From contig JACTMY010000018.1 of the NCBI GenBank assembly GCA_014584395.1, forward strand, positions 218,342-282,341: DNA of 64,000 nt, in the 5' to 3' direction. A model generated the notes under the pieces. It was not told where the DNA came from. It made no database searches and saw nothing but the letters and a program-made list of their open reading frames with translations. The stretch's first letter is position 1. Every line of letters starts with the position of its first letter. This stretch comes from Planctomycetota bacterium (lineage in GTDB: Bacteria > Planctomycetota > Planctomycetia > Gemmatales > HRBIN36). The position numbers were made by a program, and so were the translations under genes. Positions 17,105 to 25,394 of the stretch are shown here, piece after piece.

Positions 17105-17493
17105 AGGACCACTCCCTTCGGACGCCTGGGGAACCTCATCTTGTCGAATTCGGCCAGACTTCATCGTTGGCATTATAGACGATTCTCATTGCGAAAGCCA
17201 TTCGATTAGTTCGTTCTTAGGTACTTCGCTTGAACCTGCGACAGATTGCTCGTAACCCATGGCCATGCGGACTTAAAACAGGAATAAGCCCTTTCCGCAT
17301 TCGGCCTTTTCTTTATCGGCTTGACGGTCATCCCGCCATCGTGCGTTTGCCCAACCAGGTGAAGGATGGCTTGCGGCATGATGGAAGCCGACAAACTCGA
17401 CTTGACCCCAACCCTGACTCTGCCCGATAATCGCCAATCTTGTGTATTCTACCCAAGTGGAAGAATCCAGAGGCCCGCGATATAGAGAGAGTG
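17105..17493. other. Intergenic promoter region between divergent genes
   Basis: A 389-base gap between the minus-strand coiled-coil gene and the plus-strand glycosyltransferase. It should hold promoters for both. No RNA gene, repeat or credible small gene is seen; the short frames here have no family features. Confidence 0.5.
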
Positions 17494-18342
17494 ATGACAG
17501 AATTGCCCCATTCCCCGACGGCTGGCAACGGCAGTCCGACGACGCCCTTGCCCAGCGGTCATGAATTGACGCCCGAGAAATTGGCCCAACTCGAAGCCTT
17601 GCTGGGGGTGCCGGCGTGTCGTCAATTGGGTTTATACCCCATTCCTCCGGGCACGCTCATCTCCGTGGTCATTCCCGTGTTCAACGAGAAACGGTGGATC
17701 CTGGAGGTGTTGCGGCGGGTCAAGGCCACGCCGTTTCCCAAGGAGATCGTCGTCGTCGACGACTGCAGCACGGACGGCACCCGCGACATCCTCAACGGCT
17801 TGCAGGATCCGGAGATTCGCGTCATTCATCACGAAAAGAACCAAGGCAAGGGGGCGGCCCTGCGCACCGGATTTCAGCACGTGACCGGCACGATCATCAT
17901 CGTGCAAGACGCCGATCTGGAATACAACCCCGCCGAGTATCCGCGGCTCTTGCAGCCGATCATCGAAGGCAAGGCCGACGTCGTCTTTGGCTCGCGCTTC
18001 ATCGGCGAGACGCACCGCGTCCTCTATTACTGGCATTCGGTCGCCAACTTCATCCTCACGATGATGTCCAACTGGTTCACCAACCTCAACCTCACGGACA
18101 TGGAAACGTGCTACAAGGTCTTTCGCAAGGAAGTGTTGGAAGGCATCAAGATCAAATCGAACCGCTTCGGCTTTGAGCCGGAGATCACGGCGAAGATTGC
18201 CAAGAAACGCAATCCGCGATGGCGCGTTTATGAGACGCCCATCAGCTATTCCGGCCGCACCTATGAGGAAGGCAAGAAAATCAAGGCCAAGGACGCGGTC
18301 AACGCCCTCTTTTGCATCATCCGTTACTGGCTGGCGGATTGA
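17494..18342 (+). CDS. Family 2 glycosyltransferase (polyprenyl-phosphate sugar transferase-like)
   Basis: GT-A fold glycosyltransferase of 282 residues, closest in pattern to dolichyl/undecaprenyl-phosphate mannosyl- or glucosyltransferases (DPM1 type). Visible motifs: SVVIPVFNEK at about 50-60, VVDDCSTDGT at about 85-95, NQGKGAALRTGF at about 115-127, the metal-binding QDADLEYNP at about 140, VVFGSRF and the C-terminal region FGFEPEITAKI followed by PISYSGRTYEEGKKI. No C-terminal transmembrane helices are present, unlike GtrB proteins, so it is probably a peripheral enzyme making a lipid-linked sugar. ATG 17494 is preceded by GAGAGA. It is followed at 120 bases by the Ycf48-type gene. Sugar donor unknown. 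Confidence 0.88.
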   Translation: MTELPHSPTAGNGSPTTPLPSGHELTPEKLAQLEALLGVPACRQLGLYPIPPGTLISVVIPVFNEKRWILEVLRRVKATPFPKEIVVVDDCSTDGTRDILNGLQDPEIRVIHHEKNQGKGAALRTGFQHVTGTIIIVQDADLEYNPAEYPRLLQPIIEGKADVVFGSRFIGETHRVLYYWHSVANFILTMMSNWFTNLNLTDMETCYKVFRKEVLEGIKIKSNRFGFEPEITAKIAKKRNPRWRVYETPISYSGRTYEEGKKIKAKDAVNALFCIIRYWLAD

Positions 18343-18462
18343 CCGGCCGCTGAGGCCAACGCCAACCCCCGCGCCTGCACTGGCCCGAAATGTGATCGGC
18401 AACGGCCGCTAGAAAGCATGGACTAAGACGCCAATGGCTCGCTCTCATGGAGGAGATTCGAC

Positions 18463-21400
18463 ATGACCTCTCTTGTGCTGTTATCCACCATTATGATGGG
18501 TCTGTTCCCTGGGTCGCCGCCCGGGACGGGCGAACCACCGGCCCTGGCCGACGCAGCTTTACGGGCGGTCCAAATGGTCGATGCCCATGAAGGCTGGGCT
18601 GTCGGCGACGATGGGCTGATCTTGCACACCATCGATGGCGGCAAAAGCTGGGAGCGGCAAGCCTCCGGCACGCAAGGCAGCCTGCGCGGGTTGCATTTCG
18701 CCGATCCCTTTCACGGCTTCATCGTTGGCCGGGAAGAGGGCAACTTCGGCTTGGATTCCTGGGGCATCCTGCTCTACACCAACGACGGCGGCGTAAAGTG
18801 GAATCGGATCGCCTACCGTGAAACCCCGGGATTGTTCGGCATCCAATTCGTCGATGCGGATCATGGATTCCTGCTGGCGGAAGGCTCTGCCAGTCAGCCA
18901 TCAGGCCTGTATCAAACGGGTGACGGCGGCCAATCCTGGTCGATGGTCCAAGGAGAGCACCGCCCCGCCGTGCTCGCAGCGGCCTTTCGCGATCCGCAAC
19001 ACGGCCTTCTGGGCGGACCCCATGGACTGAGCCTCATGAATCGCGGTCAGCTCATGCCGCATACCGAACCGATGCTGGCTAATCGCGGCGTTCGGGCCAT
19101 GAAGCAGATCGGCAGCACGATCATCCTGGCGGGCGAACGCGGCTTGTTGCTGCGCAGCGACAATGGCGGCGTCTCCTGGCACCAAGCTTTGCAGAACCTG
19201 TCCGACTCGACCGCGCGATCCTGGGATTTTCATGCCCTTGCCATGCATGGCGACCGCGTTTGGGTGGCGGGCCGGCCCGGGTCGGTCATCCTGCATTCGT
19301 GGGACGCGGGCAAGACTTGGCAAGTCCAACCGACCGGACAAACGATGCCGCTTCATGCCATCCAATTCATCGATGATCAAAAAGGCTGGGCCGTCGGCGC
19401 GTTGGGCACGGTGCTGGCCACGACAGACGGCGGCCGAACCTGGAACGTGCAGCGGCGCGGCGGCCATCGCATGGCGGCCATGGTCGTTTCCGCCAATGGC
19501 CAGCATCTTCCCGTGGGAACACTGGCGCTGCAAGGCGGCGACGAAGGTTATCTCATCTCCACCTTGCAGGTCGGCCACACTCCGTGGCGGCATGCCCGGC
19601 GAACGCATGCCGAAGCCCGGCTCAACGAAGCCGTTCGCAAGGCCCGGGGCAGTCAAAGCGAGCTATTGACGTCCTTCCCCTTGCCCGCTCATTTGGAGGA
19701 ATGTTCACAGGCCGAGATCGCCACTTTCTGGAGCCAGGGGCAATCGGCCAAACCGCCCAGCGAGGAACAAGGGATGGCCCTGCTCGAGGAGCAATTGGTC
19801 CTGGCCTTGCGCATTTGGCGGCCCGACGTTGTCATCACGGATTGTCCGTTGACCACCGCCCGGACCGGAGCGGCTGGGGCGCTCGTCGCCTATGTCACGA
19901 AGCGCGCCTGCGAGAAAGCCGGCCTGGCCGATGCTTATCCCGAGCATTTCGCCAAGTTCGACCTCAAGCCGTGGTCGCCGAGCAAACTCTATGGCCGCTG
20001 GGAGGACAGCGAAGAGATCAAAGTGGTCTACGATCTGGAAAACTGCCGCCCCATGCTGCTGGCTTCAGCCAATGAAGTCGCGGCAGCCTCGCGCACCATC
20101 CTGCAGCCAAATTATGAACTGCCCCCCGAGCATGAGTATTTTCGTTTGCTCTGGTCTTCGCTGGAGGATGCGGAGCAACACACCACGCTCATGCAAGGCG
20201 TTCAACTCGAGCGAGGCGGACAGGCCCGCCGCCTGGCCGTGGAGTTCGACCAGGACGCCTTCGAAACGGCAACCAAAGCCTCCGGCGAAATGCATGATGT
20301 CAACCAACGGCTCCGCAAAATGCGGCAAAGTCCCATCCTGGCGGGCGCGCTGATCCAAACCATTGAAAACATGCTCGCCAACCTGGATGAGGAACGAGCT
20401 GGGGAAGCCCTGTTCGCCCTGGGCCAGGAATTCATCGACCTGGGTCAATGGCCGCAGGCCAAGGAAGTCTTCATCATGATGCTGGATCGCTATCCCGCGC
20501 ATCGCCTGGCTCTGGAAGCGGCCCGTTGGAACGCTCTGTATTCGAGCAGCAGTCTGGCCAAGCTGCGATCGGAGAGCAAGCAATTCAGCGCGCCCATCAC
20601 CTATGACTTCCGTCCGCCTCCCAAGCCGAATCGCAAGAATCTGCCGACGGACCCGACGAAGCTGGACGTCAAGGATCTGGGCGTGAAACGCCCCCCGCTC
20701 ACCGTGCTGCAAAAACGCCGAGATGATCTGCGCGAGTGGTACAAGGGCGGACTCTGTTTCGGCGAGGTCCTGTCCGCCCTGAGCCCCAACGCCAAGGGCG
20801 ATCCCCGCGTCCAATTTGGACTGCATGCCGCCCACCGCCGCCTGGGAGAGCACGCCCAGGCGCATTTATGGTACACCCAGTATGTGCTTCATCCGGCCAA
20901 GGGGCCGTGGATGGACGCCGCCCTCGCGGAACTGTGGCTGGCCAAGCCGCAAGGCCCCTGCCCCAAGCCGATCCTCTCTTCAACGATCGCTTCTCAGCCG
21001 CCTTATTTGGATGGCCTCCTCGACGATCCTTGCTGGCAGAAAGCCAAACCCATGCGGTTGAAGGACGAGCAGGAAAAAACCTCGGCGGCATATCGCACGG
21101 AAGCACGCATGATGCACGACGCCAAGTTTCTTTACCTGGCCGTGGAATGCAAGCACCCCGCCAACGGTCATCAGGTCCCGCCTGTCGTCGAGCGGGAACG
21201 CGATCAACCCGTCCGCGGCATGGATCGCATCAGTCTATTGCTGGATCGCGATCGCAGTTACGGCCCTTATTTTCAGATTCAGGTGGACCAGCGCGGCTGC
21301 GTGCGCGAGGACGCCTGGGGTGATTTGAATTGGAACCCCCAATGTTACGTGGCAGTTAAGGGCACCGAGACCGGCTGGATCGCCGAGGTGGCTATCCCAT

Positions 21401-21573
21401 GGCATGAACTGACCAGCGATCCAAACCAGCGGGAAACGTGGACGGTCAATCTGGTGCGCATTCTGCCAGGCAAAGGAGTGCAAGCGCTTTATGGACCGGC
21501 CGACGTGCAGCCGCGCCCGGAGGGCATGACGCTGCTGCAATTTTTGGATCAGCCTGAAGAACAGGAAAAATAA
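18463..21573 (+). CDS. Exported Ycf48-like beta-propeller protein fused to degenerate PIG-L-like and CBM9-like domains
   Basis: A 1036-residue exported protein; GGAGGA lies eight bases before the ATG and a hydrophobic leader opens it. Residues 40-335 hold about six Ycf48/BNR-type propeller repeats ending in motifs such as DGGKSW, DGGVKW, DGGQSW, NGGVSW, DAGKTW and DGGRTW, often with GWAVG before them. Residues about 340-520 resemble a PIG-L (LmbE) deacetylase: SANGQHLPVGTLALQGGDE aligns with the AHPDDE region, followed by a RLNEA segment, IWRPDVVITD and PSKLYG, but the metal-binding HPDD and HPDH residues are absent. A helical repeat stretch follows. Residues about 836-1025 look like a CBM9-type carbohydrate-binding domain (PYLDGLLDDPCWQKA, GWIAEVAIPW). 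Propeller and CBM9 calls are firm; the PIG-L reading is inference. Confidence 0.8.
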   Translation: MTSLVLLSTIMMGLFPGSPPGTGEPPALADAALRAVQMVDAHEGWAVGDDGLILHTIDGGKSWERQASGTQGSLRGLHFADPFHGFIVGREEGNFGLDSWGILLYTNDGGVKWNRIAYRETPGLFGIQFVDADHGFLLAEGSASQPSGLYQTGDGGQSWSMVQGEHRPAVLAAAFRDPQHGLLGGPHGLSLMNRGQLMPHTEPMLANRGVRAMKQIGSTIILAGERGLLLRSDNGGVSWHQALQNLSDSTARSWDFHALAMHGDRVWVAGRPGSVILHSWDAGKTWQVQPTGQTMPLHAIQFIDDQKGWAVGALGTVLATTDGGRTWNVQRRGGHRMAAMVVSANGQHLPVGTLALQGGDEGYLISTLQVGHTPWRHARRTHAEARLNEAVRKARGSQSELLTSFPLPAHLEECSQAEIATFWSQGQSAKPPSEEQGMALLEEQLVLALRIWRPDVVITDCPLTTARTGAAGALVAYVTKRACEKAGLADAYPEHFAKFDLKPWSPSKLYGRWEDSEEIKVVYDLENCRPMLLASANEVAAASRTILQPNYELPPEHEYFRLLWSSLEDAEQHTTLMQGVQLERGGQARRLAVEFDQDAFETATKASGEMHDVNQRLRKMRQSPILAGALIQTIENMLANLDEERAGEALFALGQEFIDLGQWPQAKEVFIMMLDRYPAHRLALEAARWNALYSSSSLAKLRSESKQFSAPITYDFRPPPKPNRKNLPTDPTKLDVKDLGVKRPPLTVLQKRRDDLREWYKGGLCFGEVLSALSPNAKGDPRVQFGLHAAHRRLGEHAQAHLWYTQYVLHPAKGPWMDAALAELWLAKPQGPCPKPILSSTIASQPPYLDGLLDDPCWQKAKPMRLKDEQEKTSAAYRTEARMMHDAKFLYLAVECKHPANGHQVPPVVERERDQPVRGMDRISLLLDRDRSYGPYFQIQVDQRGCVREDAWGDLNWNPQCYVAVKGTETGWIAEVAIPWHELTSDPNQRETWTVNLVRILPGKGVQALYGPADVQPRPEGMTLLQFLDQPEEQEK

Positions 21574-21594
21574 GACCGGCTCAGAGCATGGTGC

Positions 21595-21627
21595 AAGGCC
21601 CGCCTGGCATCCCAGGGGGCCTTTTTT
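21595..21627 (+). terminator. Rho-independent terminator after the Ycf48-type gene
   Basis: Stem of seven pairs (AAGGCCC / GGGCCTT) plus five pairs (CCTGG / CCAGG) with one bulged base and loop CATC, running into six Ts. It lies 22 bases past the stop at 21573 and touches the stop of the convergent sugar kinase gene. Confidence 0.85.
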
Positions 21628-22592
21628 CATGGACAGGTTTCGAGCAGCAGCACGTGTTCACGCACATAGGCTTCGCATTCCTCGCGGGTAAACGTGCCCG
21701 TCGTTGTGCCGATGGCACGCACGCAACTGGCCCCCATGGCCGAAGCATAGCGCAGACAACCCGCTGCATCCGCCCCTTGCAATAGACCATAAATGAAACC
21801 CGCATCGAAGGCGTCGCCGCTGCCGGTGGCGTCCACCATTTGGATCGGATAGATGCCCGCCTTGAGCTTCTCCTGGCGATTGACCAAAACAGCTCCTTCC
21901 GCTCCCATCGTGATGACCACCGTCTTGGCGCCCAGGTTGTGAAAAATCTCCGCCTGCGTGAACGGGTCTGGTTCGTTGAGGATCAGGGCGGCTTCATCGA
22001 CATTGGGAAGAAAGACGTCCACGAACGGCAGCAAGGGTTTCAGTTCTTCCAAATGGCGCGCCCCATGCGGCGTGGCTACGTCGAGCACGACGCGAACCCC
22101 GCGCTCATGCAATCGCTGAAAAATGGGTATCAGCGCCGCGGCCTTCAGCCCTGGCATCAACAGGTAGCCGCCTAGATAGAACACCTTGGCCGCAGACCAG
22201 CGCTCCAGAGGCCAGTCCTGGGAACGGACGTCGGCATTGGCGCCGAAAACGTGAATAAAACGGCGATCTTCCCCCATCACGTTGAGGATCATCGTTTGGC
22301 TGGTCGGTCGGCCCGGCGTGGTCATCAAGCCTGAGACGTCGACTTGCTGTTGCAGCAACATGCTGCGAACGACTTCGCCGAACGCATCGTCCCCAATGCG
22401 GCCGACGACGGCGGCCGCCACGCCCAACTTGCGGAGATTGGTGGCCGTGTTGGCCGCGCAGCCCCCCAAGGTGAGCACCATTTGATCGCTCATGACCAAT
22501 TCGCCGCTGGCGGGCAGATGCGGGATCGGTGCGCAAATATGATCGGCAACAACGATCCCCGCACAGATGACCTCCATGGGTCGAGACGACAT
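21627..22592 (-). CDS. PfkB-family carbohydrate kinase (ribokinase-like)
   Basis: ATP-dependent sugar kinase of 321 residues in the ribokinase fold. The N-terminal PfkB signature LGGCAANTATNLRKLG is at about 43-58 and the C-terminal one, DATGSGDAFDAGF with the catalytic Asp, at about 250-262. Lid and substrate residues match ribokinase/fructokinase/adenosine-kinase relatives, so the sugar is uncertain. ATG 22592 has GGGGGAT just upstream, better than the TTG at 22598. It begins 25 bases after the stop of the permease-like gene on the same strand, so the two are probably one operon. Unlike the heptose-kinase-like gene near 57 kb, the anion-hole motif is intact here. Confidence 0.9.
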   Translation of the reverse strand: MSSRPMEVICAGIVVADHICAPIPHLPASGELVMSDQMVLTLGGCAANTATNLRKLGVAAAVVGRIGDDAFGEVVRSMLLQQQVDVSGLMTTPGRPTSQTMILNVMGEDRRFIHVFGANADVRSQDWPLERWSAAKVFYLGGYLLMPGLKAAALIPIFQRLHERGVRVVLDVATPHGARHLEELKPLLPFVDVFLPNVDEAALILNEPDPFTQAEIFHNLGAKTVVITMGAEGAVLVNRQEKLKAGIYPIQMVDATGSGDAFDAGFIYGLLQGADAAGCLRYASAMGASCVRAIGTTTGTFTREECEAYVREHVLLLETCP

Positions 22593-22617
22593 GGCCAATC
22601 CCCCTCGGAAAACCTCG

Positions 22618-24222
22618 TCACTCGGCGGCCTTGCGTCCGAGATTCAAGTCGAACCAGCGGCGCAATTGCCTTTCCCCCGTTCTTATCGAGTAGCGTAACA
22701 AGGCGATGCCCAGAAGCCAAAGCCCAAAGCTCGCCACTGGCTGCACGGGGCTGAACGGATAGCGCAGGGCCGCGAACACGCCGCCGGGCGGCAGGCACAT
22801 CACCAGCCAGGGTTGCTCCATGAAATGAAACACGGCCACGGCCAGCGGAAGTCCCAAGGTGAGGAAGGAGCCGAGTCCTGTCCCCACAACGCCGCTCATG
22901 AAAGACCAATAGCCCAAGGCAAAATAGACCAGCAGCATGCCCGCCGCGTTGAACAAGGCCAGGCCGATCTGCATCGCGTGGAGTTGGCCCGACCACCAAC
23001 CAGCTAGCCAGAGGATCAGCGCCGTGAAGGCGTAGCCGCGGCCGCGCCGCCATGCCGCCGCCCAAGCTGCCAGGAGGAAATCATAGGCGTCCAGTTCGGT
23101 CATCAAGATCAATTCCAATCGCTTGCATCGATCTTGAACGCTGGAATCCCACAGGCCATACTGAAATGCCGCGGGCACTGCTGCCAGAACGACCAACCCC
23201 GTGCTCATGCCAGCCACGCCGCCCAGACCGATTTCGACGACTTGAAAAGCGCCGCGTCCCAGCCAGCTTGGCCAGGACTCCCCCGCGATCAGGTACATGG
23301 CATAGAGCAGGCTAAACCCGCCAGCTAAATACAGGTTGACGCGGCCGGCGTATTCCATGACCCGCTTTACCGACCACCAGGACAATGGCCGGTCGCCGAT
23401 GCTTTCACGATACCTTGCGCTTTTGTCTTCCTTCTGGCGATAATGGCGATCCTGAAAATGGCCCTTGAGCCGACTGGCGGCCCGAACTGTCATGAACAAC
23501 ACGGCAACCAGAGCAAACAACTCCAGCCCCACCATCCTGGGCCAGGTCTGCTTTTGACTGCCAATGCACCAAAATTCCATCACGCTGAAGGGATTGTTGA
23601 AATGCAACCCGCGAAACAAGTTCATCAAAAAAGCACCGATGTCCTCCGGCAGCAACGTTAGCCAATAAGGCAGCCGTTCCGCCGCCAGCACGCCCAACAC
23701 CAGGTAAGTCATGATGGCGAGAAAGATGAGTCGTTCCAGCCAGCGGCGCACCGCGATCGGCTCGTAGGCCCACATGGTCAGCCCCACCCCGGTGAAGACG
23801 CCCCAGGTCCAGGGCATGATCAACAGCACGAGCACGTCCATCCCGGACAGGTGCCGATTCAGCGAGAGGAGCAACAAGATGGGCAGCCCCGACAGTGTCA
23901 CCCAGGCCACGCGCGTTATGCCCACCAAAACCTCGGCGTAAAATACCTTCGTCGGCTGCATGGGGCTGACCAGCAGAAACTCCAAGGATTGGCTGCGCGG
24001 AAGCTGGGTTAGACGCCAGCCGATGAGCAAGGCGCCTTCGATGATGCCGCCAAGGAGCAGGGTCATACCCAGATTGCGGATCACCACGTTGGGGCCAGGA
24101 GCGCTGCCCCAAAGGGACAATGGCACGACGGCGTAAAGCGAAAGGTGCAGCCAAATGGCCAAACGCAAGACGCGACGGCGGCCATGCGATTGGGCCGCGA
24201 TGCGAAAAAACGATCCGAACAT
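22618..24222 (-). CDS. Polytopic membrane protein, ABC-2 permease-like
   Basis: A 534-residue hydrophobic protein with roughly 11-12 transmembrane helices and no signal peptide. A charged cytoplasmic loop (FQDRHYRQKEDKSARYRESIG, about residues 245-265) splits two halves. The segment PRSQSLEFLLVSPMQPTKVFYAEVLVGI near 75-105 is like the coupling region of ABC-2-type export permeases, where a helix on the cytoplasmic face meets the ATPase. No ABC ATPase gene is adjacent in this window, so transport is unproven. AAGGAG lies seven bases before the ATG. The sugar kinase gene follows after 25 bases and may be co-expressed. Family assignment is tentative. Confidence 0.7.
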   Translation of the reverse strand: MFGSFFRIAAQSHGRRRVLRLAIWLHLSLYAVVPLSLWGSAPGPNVVIRNLGMTLLLGGIIEGALLIGWRLTQLPRSQSLEFLLVSPMQPTKVFYAEVLVGITRVAWVTLSGLPILLLLSLNRHLSGMDVLVLLIMPWTWGVFTGVGLTMWAYEPIAVRRWLERLIFLAIMTYLVLGVLAAERLPYWLTLLPEDIGAFLMNLFRGLHFNNPFSVMEFWCIGSQKQTWPRMVGLELFALVAVLFMTVRAASRLKGHFQDRHYRQKEDKSARYRESIGDRPLSWWSVKRVMEYAGRVNLYLAGGFSLLYAMYLIAGESWPSWLGRGAFQVVEIGLGGVAGMSTGLVVLAAVPAAFQYGLWDSSVQDRCKRLELILMTELDAYDFLLAAWAAAWRRGRGYAFTALILWLAGWWSGQLHAMQIGLALFNAAGMLLVYFALGYWSFMSGVVGTGLGSFLTLGLPLAVAVFHFMEQPWLVMCLPPGGVFAALRYPFSPVQPVASFGLWLLGIALLRYSIRTGERQLRRWFDLNLGRKAAE

Positions 24223-24535
24223 GCCCCAAACTCCTTGCCCTTAGGATATGCCGAAACGAGGGCCTTTGCCTTAGGTCGGAGCTGGATTCCGCGAAATGAT
24301 TGGTCAAAGCAACGGATGAGCGTCAGACCAGGGTCGGTTTGGTGGTTCGCTTGGAATGGAAACGTCAAAGGACAAGGCAAAGGCACCGGGCCGCGGAGGC
24401 CAAGTGCCTTTTGTTCGAGATTGAATGGTGAGCCATCGCCAAGCGGCAGCGGCGCGAGGAAGGGTTAGTGATTGCCCTCGCCTTTGCCATTTCAGTTCGC
24501 TGTTTAGGGCGACAGTGGGGGTGCCTGCGTCTGGT
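24223..24535. other. Intergenic region with a weak hairpin
   Basis: A 313-base gap between two minus-strand genes. It holds an 8-bp inverted repeat AAAGGCAC / GTGCCTTT at 24379-24411 with a GC-rich loop, which could end transcription of the upstream exported-protein gene, though the tail is poor. No gene is seen. Confidence 0.4.
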
Positions 24536-25360
24536 TTAATCCTCCATCACTTGCACTGGCAGGGTCAACATCGCCGTTTTCTTGCTCACCTCATCGACCG
24601 CCTTGATCTGCACCTTATACGAACCGCCTTGATGCAACGGCAAGTCGAACCGCAGCGGCAAGTAGCGCGTCTCCGATGGGATGTTGCGAAATTCCGCCAC
24701 CACGGGCTGCTTCATCATCGGCTGCCCCTTGGCATCCAATAGATTCATCTCAAACGTCAAGGCAGCTTCCTTGGCAGCGCGGTCAAGCTGAAAGCCCGTC
24801 GCCACGACGTTGCAATAGAGAGTCTGCCCCGCGACGGCGACGTTCGGCGACGGCATCCGGCCATAGACGTCGCTCGTCAATTGCGTGCGCACCAGGCCAA
24901 AGTCCGGCTTGAGAACCGTGAAGTTCCGAGTCGTGGTCGCTTCCTGGCTCAGACCGGGTTGGCCCTTGACGTTCAGGTCCACGACGCTGACCTTCAACTT
25001 GTAGCTGCCCGGAGGCTGGTCCAGTCCGGTGGCGATTTGGAAATGATGCCGGACCTTCAGCGAGGACTGCACGTTGCCCAGGGGGCCTGTGGTTTGGGCA
25101 TCGGCGAAGACGACTTTGCCGCTGCTGTCCTCGACCTGCAAGCTGGCGGTGTAGACATAGCGGCCGGCTTTGTCCATCTGCAGCCCGTTGATGTCGAAGC
25201 TGACAAAAAGGGTATCACCCGGGAGCAGGTCAAACGACTCCCGCGCGGGGCCGAACAGCCCCTGGGTGGCGCGCACATTCGAAAGGACCAGGTTGCTCGC
25301 GGTCGCGGAACCGGGTTCCAGCAAGCAGCAGGTCAGCGCGACAAGATAGGGCATCAACAT
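24536..25360 (-). CDS. Exported protein of unknown function, beta-rich
   Basis: About 274 residues with a Sec signal (MLMPYLVALTCCLLEPGSATA, cleavage near residue 21). The mature part is predicted beta-rich, in repeated strands such as GDTLFVSFDINGL, GRYVYTASLQVEDSSGKVV, PPGSYKLKVSVVDLNVKG and GGSYKVQIKAVDEVSKK, consistent with two or three immunoglobulin-like sandwich domains. No catalytic motif is visible. Its start overlaps or abuts the end of the 1113-residue membrane gene; ATG 25360 is favoured because AAAGGA lies eight bases upstream, while ATG 25369 sits against that site. Close coupling to the membrane gene suggests they act together, possibly as a periplasmic partner. Confidence 0.72.
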   Translation of the reverse strand: MLMPYLVALTCCLLEPGSATASNLVLSNVRATQGLFGPARESFDLLPGDTLFVSFDINGLQMDKAGRYVYTASLQVEDSSGKVVFADAQTTGPLGNVQSSLKVRHHFQIATGLDQPPGSYKLKVSVVDLNVKGQPGLSQEATTTRNFTVLKPDFGLVRTQLTSDVYGRMPSPNVAVAGQTLYCNVVATGFQLDRAAKEAALTFEMNLLDAKGQPMMKQPVVAEFRNIPSETRYLPLRFDLPLHQGGSYKVQIKAVDEVSKKTAMLTLPVQVMED

Positions 25361-25394
25361 GGGTTCCATCCTTTCATGTTCGAGAAAAGCGTGA

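Noticed and set aside
24379-24411. Hairpin AAAGGCAC / GTGCCTTT as a terminator
   Set aside because: Long loop and no T-run on the minus strand; kept only as a note in the intergenic entry.
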